Shown: piece by piece, positions 16,368 to 22,876 of the stretch
Layout of the letters: the number at the start of each line of letters is the position of its first letter
How positions within the stretch are numbered: position 1 is the first letter of the stretch
From: JBBQKP01 sp038326995
GTDB taxonomy: Bacteria; Planctomycetota; Phycisphaerae; Tepidisphaerales; Tepidisphaeraceae
Assembly (NCBI GenBank): GCA_038326995.1
Contig: JBBQKP010000006.1
Span: 1 to 35,924 of the forward strand
Direction of reading: 5' to 3'
DNA length: 35,924 nucleotides
The notes under the pieces: generated by a model
What the model saw: only the letters and a program-made list of their open reading frames with translations
What the model was told of the DNA's origin: nothing
The model's database searches: none
Position numbers and translations under genes: made by a program

Positions 16368-17029
16368 CGTTCCCCCCGTCTAACCGCGGCGACACTCGCG
16401 GATGTAAGTGGCATTGAAAGCGTCAACTCGAACTCTCGCGTAATCAGCTCGTTGTCGGATGCCTCGCGGCTGTTGGGCGGCGAGACTCGCATGAAGAACG
16501 GTCTGCGAACGATGTTGTTATAGAAGTGAGAAATCTCGCTCGTGCTGGGAGCGACACCCATTATTCTTATGTCGGCAAACTGCTGCATAGGCTTCGGGCC
16601 GCCCTGCGAGCCCGAACCCCCAGGGACTCGCCTGTCGGCCGAGCCGATCAGGTCCGGCTCGCGTTCGACGAGCTCCATCTCGATCATGGCCAGGGAAGTG
16701 CCCGGACCCATGCACCCAGACAATTCGCCAAGCAAGCGGGAGGTCTCAATCGGCAATCCGAGCGATTCGACTATGGATCTGCGAGATTCGAGCTGCTTTC
16801 TAAGCCCGAGCAATTTATCGAGCTGTTCTATTTTCGATTGTGCGGAACTGAGGTCGTTCTGAATCACTTCAGACATCCGCCTTGCACTGCCCAGAGCCTT
16901 ACGCTCGAGCGCAACGTAAATCAGAACGCCGACCACAACCGCTGCCGACACCCACGCCTGCAATTTAAGCAGACGCCGTTGTCGGAGCAGTTTTGGATAC
17001 CACTCGACCATAAAATCAACATCACGCAA
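16364..17029 (-). CDS. PilN/GspL-C-like alignment protein, TTG start
   Basis: A 221-residue bitopic protein. I place the start at the TTG at 17029, because GGAGG at 17036-17040 stands six bases upstream and the resulting MRDVDFMVEWYPK matches the DxDFxxEWY opening I expect for planctomycete PilN/GspL-like proteins. A GTG at 17059 or ATG at 17011 are alternatives without a good ribosome site. One membrane helix (about 25-42, AAVVVGVLIYVAL), a coiled-coil (about 48-85) and a C-terminal fimbrial-assembly domain with FADIRIMGVAPSTSEISHFY follow. It overlaps the end of the PilM-like gene and the start of the PilO-like gene. It is the expected PilM partner. Confidence 0.8.
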   Translation of the reverse strand: MRDVDFMVEWYPKLLRQRRLLKLQAWVSAAVVVGVLIYVALERKALGSARRMSEVIQNDLSSAQSKIEQLDKLLGLRKQLESRRSIVESLGLPIETSRLLGELSGCMGPGTSLAMIEMELVEREPDLIGSADRRVPGGSGSQGGPKPMQQFADIRIMGVAPSTSEISHFYNNIVRRPFFMRVSPPNSREASDNELITREFELTLSMPLTSASVAAVRRGER

Positions 17030-18386
17030 TGAGCACCTCCGCGGGCTTTGAGGCGGCACGTGAGCTCGGATGAGGCGAAAGCGAATCTGGACTCAGTGAA
17101 GAATTCGACGAAGCATTCACGCCAAGGCTCGGTGTCGGGGTTTGCGTGGAACTCGGAGTGCGACTCGGCAATTGAGTCTGTGTCGCATTGGCCTGCGAGT
17201 GCGGCTCGAGTTCGGCGGGCACTGCGATCTCCGAGGCCGGAGCTTCGGACCGGAGTGTCCGCGACAAGCCCAGCTTGTCCGCCAGTCCTCCGGGTACGAA
17301 TCGCAGGGCGAGCCCCATCGCCGATGTCCAGACCGACAAATTTCCCGTTCGGTCTGCGGGCCTGAGCAGTGAGAGATCGGCATTTAGAATCGGTGAGCAC
17401 TGTTCAACTGGAATTGGCAACGACCGGCCCAGCACTTCTTTGATGACGAAGTGATCCGCGCCAATTCCGGTGAGACGAGCCTTGAAAGGCCTTAGTCCGC
17501 GGAAGGTTACTGTTGCGTAGCGCAGGCAAAGCGAGATTTCACGAGCGAGTTCATCGACCAGCCCGCGTGTCGCATCGAACACCGCCATGCGAACGTCGTC
17601 TGTTGTTGAGACATTGTCGTCAATCCCGGAGCTTGCCGCACTGAGTCGTGCACACAAAAGCCGTGCGTCAGCTTCTTCGATACCAAGAGTGCGTGCGACA
17701 GCCTCGTCGAGCACTCGCATCCCGCTGGCGAGCGGCCTGAAGAAGCACAGATCCCTGCCTCGACCTATCAAAACATTTACACAGTCTGTGCTCACGTCAA
17801 TCAAGACGTGAACCTCAGCCTCGTCGTCTTTTCGACGAACGAAACGCTCGATCGTGCGATATAGCATACACGGTCGAAAATCGACCGAGACGGGAACCAC
17901 TTGCGCCGCATGCAGCGACTCGATAAGCTGATCCACGCCTGATCGCTCTGCGGCTGCGATGAGAACTTCCTGCCTTGCCTCGCCCGCCTGCCTGACTTGT
18001 CCCAGTGAAACGTGTCCGATGATTGAGTTCTCAGGCGTCGCATCAAAAAGGGCCTTGGCTTCAAATTCCGCGGCGCTGATGAGATCGCGCTCCTCCATCG
18101 GGGGAATTCGAATGCTCTTAAATCTGACGAGTTCGTTCGGCACACCCACGACAACCTCGCGACCAATGAACCGGCCCTGTCTGAGCAAGTGCGTCAGACC
18201 TTTTTGCAGTTCACGCGGCGTTGCGTCTTTGAGCGAAAGCGACGAGTCATATGCCGCCGCAAGCGCGACAATGTCTCCGCGGTGTGACACCCCGAGCTGC
18301 AGCATCCGTATGCCGCCTGAGGTGGTGTCTAAACCTATTGGAAAATGTCTTTTGCCGGATCGAAGGTACATGCTCAATGAGAGCAT
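17022..18386 (-). CDS. PilM/GspL-N-like actin-fold protein with Ser/Thr/Pro-rich tail
   Basis: A 454-residue cytoplasmic actin-like ATPase-fold protein. Family marks are the N-terminal IGLDTTSGGIRMLQL (phosphate-1 loop), REVVVGVPNELVRFKSIRIPP, LIAAAERSGVDQLIESL and HVLIDVSTDCVNVLIGRGRDLCFFRPL (phosphate-2 region). The actin fold ends near residue 365. The remaining roughly 85 residues are rich in Ser, Thr, Pro and Ala (SRTPSSTQTPTPS and similar), which ordinary PilM proteins do not have. The start at 18386 is 5 bp after the GspH-like gene; an ATG at 18371 is an alternative. It should bind the N-terminus of the PilN-like protein at the inner membrane. Confidence 0.85.
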   Translation of the reverse strand: MLSLSMYLRSGKRHFPIGLDTTSGGIRMLQLGVSHRGDIVALAAAYDSSLSLKDATPRELQKGLTHLLRQGRFIGREVVVGVPNELVRFKSIRIPPMEERDLISAAEFEAKALFDATPENSIIGHVSLGQVRQAGEARQEVLIAAAERSGVDQLIESLHAAQVVPVSVDFRPCMLYRTIERFVRRKDDEAEVHVLIDVSTDCVNVLIGRGRDLCFFRPLASGMRVLDEAVARTLGIEEADARLLCARLSAASSGIDDNVSTTDDVRMAVFDATRGLVDELAREISLCLRYATVTFRGLRPFKARLTGIGADHFVIKEVLGRSLPIPVEQCSPILNADLSLLRPADRTGNLSVWTSAMGLALRFVPGGLADKLGLSRTLRSEAPASEIAVPAELEPHSQANATQTQLPSRTPSSTQTPTPSLGVNASSNSSLSPDSLSPHPSSRAASKPAEVLIA

Positions 18387-18391
18387 CGGCT

Positions 18392-18928
18392 TTATTCGAC
18401 CGTCACTTCGCCTGTGAAGGGCTCAATTCGAACGACAATTGTTGCGGTGCCCGCGCTGAGCGTTACCCGTACTGGCGCGTCAGTGCTTATGAAGGTCGTA
18501 CCGGAAAATGCCATGGGCGTTCCCATCGAGTCGAACACCAGCCTGACGGCACCCTGCCTGACATTCACCAGCGGCATCGCAACGCCGCGGCGAACGTCCT
18601 TACCGGACGACCCGAGCCGCACGACAAAATTATCCTTCTCGATCGGATGCTTGATCGTGATCGCAGTCGTGCCCGAGAAGCGTTCGACGGTGTACTGGTC
18701 GGCCGCGAATAACAGTCCGTGTCTTTGTCGCGTCGTGATTGCCAGATTCTGCGTGTACTGCACGTCCGCGATGAACGAACGTGCGACCGCGGCTACCTGC
18801 AGGTCCGAGCGGCTGCCGACATAAGGCACGATCAGCGCCGACGCGATGCCGATGATCGTAATGACAATCAGCAGCTCTATGAGTGTAAATGCATTTCGCA
18901 TGGTGTATTTGAGAGAAATATTATTCAT
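18392..18928 (-). CDS. GspH-like minor pseudopilin
   Basis: A 178-residue prepilin-type protein. The cleavage region reads MRNA^FTLIELLIVITIIG with Glu at +5 and a hydrophobic helix of about 20 residues. The residue before the cut is Ala rather than the usual Gly. The C-terminal domain (about 45-178) is beta-rich, with RSFIADVQYTQNLAITTRQRHGLLFA matching the GspH/FimT pattern (SRAxxxARSEAIxRxxxV). The start at 18928 overlaps the GspK-like stop by 8 bp; ATG 18901 would give a shorter, more typical leader. It probably belongs to the initiation complex at the pseudopilus tip. Confidence 0.85.
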   Translation of the reverse strand: MNNISLKYTMRNAFTLIELLIVITIIGIASALIVPYVGSRSDLQVAAVARSFIADVQYTQNLAITTRQRHGLLFAADQYTVERFSGTTAITIKHPIEKDNFVVRLGSSGKDVRRGVAMPLVNVRQGAVRLVFDSMGTPMAFSGTTFISTDAPVRVTLSAGTATIVVRIEPFTGEVTVE

Positions 18929-20138
18929 CCAGGCTGTCCCACTGCATCACCTGAACTGGACTGCTGGCGTGATCCATGTTGTTCGACATTGTTACGAACG
19001 ATGGCAGTCGAGACTTTGCGAGGTTGAAATTCACGCTGATTCGGCCCCTGAAACTGTTGCTCGACGTCACGACAGTTGATGTACCTTCGCCCGAAAAGAT
19101 CAAAGCGCCATCGATTGAACCGTTGGTCGCGAGGCTGCTGCTTGAGCCGGTAATCTGGCCGCCTACGTAGACGACGCCGTTCGCATTCATGCTGCCGGTA
19201 CTTCCGATTGAAGGGGATATATCGAGATCACCCGTCGCAATGATGGCGGGAAGGTTCGCGCCGGCATTAAACGTCGGGTTTCCCGCAATGCGCAGACGCC
19301 GATTACCCAGCACCACCAGTGTACCGCCGTCTAACGACGTCGTGCCGATTGAAATGTTCGACTCAGTCCACCAGATGTTGAGCGGATTGATCGCCGCGTC
19401 TAAGACCGGCCAGGCCGCGTTGACCGACGAACTGAGCCGCTGCGCGAAGCCGGATACGCCGTTGATGTTGTACGCTCTGCGGGTCAGCTGCCCTGAAGGC
19501 GAGGCGAGACTCAACTGCTGAACCAACCTGATCTGTGAGGGATTGGGCACACAATCTGGAGCAACCGTCGATCCGCCCATGAGAGGAAACAGCAACGAAG
19601 AAATTTGGGCGTTCGTGAGCAATGCCGTGGAGAGCGGGAAATTATCTAAAGATTTCATCCGAGTGACTTGAACACTCACCCCGGGCGTGATGCTCGCGGA
19701 GCCCACTGTCAGCCTTGCGACAGAAGTGACCACAAATTTTCCGGCTGCAGGATTTGATATCACCACGTCCACCGGCGCGATCGCGCCGCTCCAGAGGATC
19801 ATTGACGCTTGGCCGGCCCAGTACGCATCGCCTGTCACGGGGTTGGTCGTCAGCTGAATCGACCCAGGACTCTGCAGATAGTGAACGCCCAGGCTCGCGC
19901 CCGATTCGGCGAGATACTGCGCCTGCAATATCTCCGCCGCATTAGAATTCATCTGCGTTCTGATGCTGCTGGACGCAAGCATGCCCCATGCCATGACCGA
20001 CACCATCGCGACGAGCACCAGCACGAGAATCAGCGCCACTCCGTGGCGACTTCCGCCTCGTGAAGGCAAGCTACGATCGCTATGGGCAAACCTGTGTGAA
20101 ACGACTTGCGGCGGATGTGTGTGGATCATGCTGCTCAT
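18921..20138 (-). CDS. GspK/PilX-like minor pseudopilin with large beta-rich domain
   Basis: A 405-residue protein. After a 32-residue basic leader comes RHGVALILVLVLVAMVSVMAWG, a GspK/PilX-type membrane segment with no Glu at +5, as expected for tip proteins of this class. LAESGA follows, as in PilX-type proteins. The large remainder is unlike classical GspK. Residues about 255-350 are rich in Gly, Ser, Asn and Thr with short hydrophobic strands (GGTLVVLGNRRLRIAG, ANGVVYVGGQITG, GSIDGALIFSG), the look of a beta-helix or bactofilin-like domain. It overlaps its upstream neighbour by 4 bp. Probable tip subunit, possibly with binding function; the latter is inference. Confidence 0.8.
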   Translation of the reverse strand: MSSMIHTHPPQVVSHRFAHSDRSLPSRGGSRHGVALILVLVLVAMVSVMAWGMLASSSIRTQMNSNAAEILQAQYLAESGASLGVHYLQSPGSIQLTTNPVTGDAYWAGQASMILWSGAIAPVDVVISNPAAGKFVVTSVARLTVGSASITPGVSVQVTRMKSLDNFPLSTALLTNAQISSLLFPLMGGSTVAPDCVPNPSQIRLVQQLSLASPSGQLTRRAYNINGVSGFAQRLSSSVNAAWPVLDAAINPLNIWWTESNISIGTTSLDGGTLVVLGNRRLRIAGNPTFNAGANLPAIIATGDLDISPSIGSTGSMNANGVVYVGGQITGSSSSLATNGSIDGALIFSGEGTSTVVTSSNSFRGRISVNFNLAKSRLPSFVTMSNNMDHASSPVQVMQWDSLDE

Positions 20139-20806
20139 GGGAGATTAGGTGGTGAAGCCGGTGCCCGAATCACGATGCTGCCCGAGCAGGTCTTGATAAG
20201 CTGGCCGTCACGGTCGGCGAGATCGATTGAGTACCAGAGAATCGGCCTTGATCCACTGGCTGCTTTCTTCTGGACAGAGAATCCGGTGACCAGCGTTGAA
20301 TTCGTTGAGGGTTCCAAGTCGGCAGGACCGGCTATGATTTCGGCCGGCTGCAGATAAGACCACTGGCTTATCGTTTTGATGGTCGATGCGGCGCTAAGGT
20401 TTCCAAACGTGGTGGCCGTCGCGTCTGGTAGATCGCTCTGGTCAATGACCCGGCTCGGAGCGAAATGTCGAATTAATTTCTCCTGGGCGTCCCAGACGAG
20501 CAGCCCGATTTCTCCGCGGTTGGCGAAGGCATCAGTCGATCCGCCCAGTCCGTCATAGGCCCAGTACAGAATCGCCGTCGGGTTCGGATTGCCGCTGGGT
20601 AACAGCACGATGTGCTTTGCAGGCCTGAGCACATTTTCGAGCCGACTGGAAAGACGGGTTTCGCCCATCGTCGCACGCCGTGAGTCATCAGTCGTTTTCC
20701 AACCCTCCGCCGTTGCGGTCATAAACAGCGCCATGGCGAGCATCACCACCGCCATCAAAGAGATGGCCAGCAACAGCTCGACAAGAGTGAATGCGTGATT
20801 CCTCAT
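20135..20806 (-). CDS. GspJ-like minor pseudopilin
   Basis: A 223-residue prepilin-type protein. The leader MRNHA is followed by FTLVELLLAISLMAVVMLAM with Glu at +5 and Ala at -1. GspJ-like features are TTDDSRRATMGETRLSSRLENVLRPAKHI after the helix and a beta-rich C-terminal domain of about 150 residues. It sits in the order I, J, K used by type II secretion loci and has 4-bp overlaps at both ends, so translation is coupled. The J assignment rests on order and length more than on sequence identity. Confidence 0.82.
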   Translation of the reverse strand: MRNHAFTLVELLLAISLMAVVMLAMALFMTATAEGWKTTDDSRRATMGETRLSSRLENVLRPAKHIVLLPSGNPNPTAILYWAYDGLGGSTDAFANRGEIGLLVWDAQEKLIRHFAPSRVIDQSDLPDATATTFGNLSAASTIKTISQWSYLQPAEIIAGPADLEPSTNSTLVTGFSVQKKAASGSRPILWYSIDLADRDGQLIKTCSGSIVIRAPASPPNLP

Positions 20807-21453
20807 TTTGACCCGCCCGCCTTGTCCGCGTCCGCCACGAGGCGACGAACCTTGATCGTTCGCCCATCGGGCAGGGTCACACTCACATCGATTTGCGCGA
20901 GCTTGGTACTTGCGATGGTCTGACCCGATACGGGCACGGAATTGGAAAGAATCGAAACCGACCTTTTGACAATGATCGGCCGGTTGCTGACGGACGTGAT
21001 GACGTCCTGCTCCATCGCCGGTGCAAGCGTTTCTTTGGACGTCGATGCCGGGATCATTTCGGGCTCGGGAGGCATCGTTTTTATCATGGTTTCATCCGCC
21101 ATAATCTCACGCGATAAATCCTTCTGCACGGGCGAATCCGAGGTCGAGGTCAGGGTCACTGTGTCGTTGTAGTTGTTCATCGACGAGAGCGTGGCGTCGC
21201 CTGCCGTGCTCGCCGAGATCGGCATCGCCGAAACTTCTTCCATCAATTGTCTTGCCGAGGCCAAAGCACGTGCGTCGTCGGCGATATATCGCTCCTGCTT
21301 GTAGACCGCGTCGAGCGTGCCCGCCAATGCCGCAACCGACACCGCGACCAGCGCCGTTGCTATCAGGCCTTCGGGCAGCGTGAATGCACGTTTTCGGGCA
21401 TGAAATGACGCGCGAACGCGTAAGTGATTAATATGAACTGAATGGAGTTCCAT
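20803..21453 (-). CDS. GspI-like minor pseudopilin
   Basis: A 216-residue prepilin-type protein. The cleavage region is RKRA^FTLPEGLIATALVAVSVAALAG with Glu at +5, Pro at +4 and Ala at -1. The leader is about 23 residues, long for the class, but no closer start codon exists; the ATG at 21453 overlaps the previous gene by 26 bp. LASARQLMEEVSAMP after the helix resembles the GspI pattern (AxxLAxxKxEEL). The middle is rich in Met, Thr and Pro. Assigned as GspI by that motif and its place before the GspJ-like gene. Confidence 0.78.
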   Translation of the reverse strand: MELHSVHINHLRVRASFHARKRAFTLPEGLIATALVAVSVAALAGTLDAVYKQERYIADDARALASARQLMEEVSAMPISASTAGDATLSSMNNYNDTVTLTSTSDSPVQKDLSREIMADETMIKTMPPEPEMIPASTSKETLAPAMEQDVITSVSNRPIIVKRSVSILSNSVPVSGQTIASTKLAQIDVSVTLPDGRTIKVRRLVADADKAGGSK

Positions 21454-21997
21454 CGGGTGCGCTCGTGGTAAGGTTTGCGATGATTCGCCCTGTTCGGGGC
21501 TGATAAAACCAGCCCGTCATGCCGTCGGGTATGAGATCGCCCGTGCCGTCATCCAGCGCGATGGTGTCGAGGCTGTTGACCGCATTCCTGGGAATTCGCG
21601 AAAGGTACGGGCCGAAGTCGAAGGCTCCGCCCTGCATGAGCGAGATCTGGCCTCGGGCGTCGGTCCATTTGGTCATTTGGCCAGTGAACGCTTCGATCGT
21701 GGGTTCGCCTCCGCTCGCGGGATAGCCGGGAAAAGTATCGAAGTGCTGTGCCTTGTAGACTTCGATCTGGCTTCGCATGTAGCGGAGTTCGTCCTTAAGT
21801 ACGCTGGTGCGAGCCTCCATCGATGCGTTGGAAAACTGAGGGATGACGATCGAGGCGAGGATGCCCAGGATGACAACCACGATCAGAATTTCGATAAGCG
21901 TGAAGCCGCTGGATCGCGGGTTTGAGATGGGGATTGTCAAGTTCTTCTGGGCGATCATTCGGTTCACCGTGTTTGAAGCCAACTTCAACTGACTCAT
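21428..21997 (-). CDS. GspG-like major pseudopilin, second copy
   Basis: A 189-residue prepilin-type protein. RSSG^FTLIEILIVVVILGILASIVIPQFSNAS has the canonical Gly at -1, Phe at +1 and Glu at +5. The leader is about 30 residues, long even for this family; alternative later starts are few. The globular domain has KDELRYMRSQIEVYKAQH and GPYLSRIPRNAVN, matching GspG-type pilins with the short YKAQHxDxFPGYP turn. It is a paralogue of the gene upstream, from which it is separated by 61 bp holding a strong hairpin. It is probably a pseudopilus or pilus shaft subunit. Confidence 0.87.
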   Translation of the reverse strand: MSQLKLASNTVNRMIAQKNLTIPISNPRSSGFTLIEILIVVVILGILASIVIPQFSNASMEARTSVLKDELRYMRSQIEVYKAQHFDTFPGYPASGGEPTIEAFTGQMTKWTDARGQISLMQGGAFDFGPYLSRIPRNAVNSLDTIALDDGTGDLIPDGMTGWFYQPRTGRIIANLTTSAPDGTPFSSY

Positions 21998-22011
21998 TCT
22001 CGCACGACAAA

Positions 22012-22041
22012 CCGCCGGGCGACCTTTCGATCGCCCGGCGG
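22012..22041 (-). promoter_or_regulatory. Strong 11-bp hairpin between the two GspG-like genes
   Basis: CCGCCGGGCGA at 22012-22022 is the exact reverse complement of TCGCCCGGCGG at 22031-22041, with an 8-nt loop. It begins 17 nt after the stop of the first pilin gene. On the minus strand it is followed by TTTGTCG, a weak T-tract. It can protect the upstream pilin mRNA from 3' decay or partially terminate, giving excess major pilin over downstream genes. Confidence 0.65.
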
Positions 22042-22058
22042 GTATTGACTTTTCACGA

Positions 22059-22574
22059 TCAGTTCACGAGCGGGCGGCCTTCTCTATCCAGAGCGAAGAA
22101 GCGTCCCTCAAGGTCAAGGACGTAACCGTGGGTCGGACCAACGCCAGTGACAATGCTCGGTATCGTACCATTTGTGACTACGATCTGATCGTTCAAGGCG
22201 AACACGAGGCTCACACCCGCCCGCAGGCTGTTCTGCGGGGTCTGCGGGAGGTACGGGCCGAACTCGCCAGTCGGCGAAGCGTTACCCGCGGCGTCGGTCT
22301 TGCCCGTTAGCTTGGTCCAGGCGAAGGGACTCGACACAACACCGTTATCGGTGGGATACAGGTCTGTATGCTGCAGCTTGTACAACTCCACCTGCGACCG
22401 AACGGTCTGCTGCATCGCCCGCATCGCGCTTTCGCGTGCTTCGGTCGAGGCATTTGAGAACTGAGGGATCACGATCGCGGCAAGAATGCCCAGGATGATG
22501 ACCACAATAAGAATTTCGACGAGCGTAAAGCCCGACTTCTTAGACGATAACGACGGACGGACTAGGGTGCGCAT
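22059..22574 (-). CDS. GspG-like major pseudopilin, first copy
   Basis: A 171-residue prepilin-type protein heading the long operon. The ATG at 22574 (MRTLVRPSLSSKKSG^FTLVEI) has GGAG eight bases upstream; the longer frame to 22655 would add a basic, implausible leader. The leader of about 15 residues ends in Gly, followed by a canonical helix (FTLVEILIVVIILGILAAIV) with Glu at +5 and IPQFSNAS. The globular part has RSQVELYKLQHTDLYPTDNG and FGPYLPQTPQNSL, typical of GspG-type pseudopilins. Because it is first and followed by a stabilising hairpin, it is probably the abundant shaft subunit. Confidence 0.9.
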   Translation of the reverse strand: MRTLVRPSLSSKKSGFTLVEILIVVIILGILAAIVIPQFSNASTEARESAMRAMQQTVRSQVELYKLQHTDLYPTDNGVVSSPFAWTKLTGKTDAAGNASPTGEFGPYLPQTPQNSLRAGVSLVFALNDQIVVTNGTIPSIVTGVGPTHGYVLDLEGRFFALDREGRPLVN

Positions 22575-22622
22575 GGCACTTTCTCCATTAAGGACTGTTT
22601 TGATCGCCCTTCTTTTATCACT

Positions 22623-22636
22623 CCGGCTTCGGCCGG
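22623..22636 (-). promoter_or_regulatory. Leader hairpin upstream of the first pilin gene
   Basis: CCGGC at 22623-22627 pairs with GCCGG at 22632-22636 over a 4-nt loop, about 50 nt before the pilin ATG. It lies in the roughly 300-bp divergent region shared with recG (22575-22876), where both promoters should be. I could not identify a convincing -35/-10 pair for either. A run of nine T at 22811-22819 is also present. Confidence 0.35.
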
Positions 22637-22876
22637 GCGTCGAGCGACCTTTCATTGCATTAGCCAGACAGTTCTAAGCATCGACCCTTCCGGGCCTCCA
22701 CTTAATCAACTGCCCCGTCTCTCACACGATTGCCGCGTTTTTCAGGGCGTTCGTTTGCGACACCTTGATGTACAATTCGTCCCCTCCCATTGCCAACATT
22801 TTTCAAAGCGTTTTTTTTTGGTCCGCATTATCGGATTCAAGTCAGTATCAAAAATCCTGTACCATCGGTCGCAATC

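Noticed and set aside
22755..22790. TTG at 22790 as the start of recG
   Set aside because: It yields a Phe-rich leader without homology and has no ribosome site; TTG 22877 is nearer the normal N-terminus, though also without a good site.
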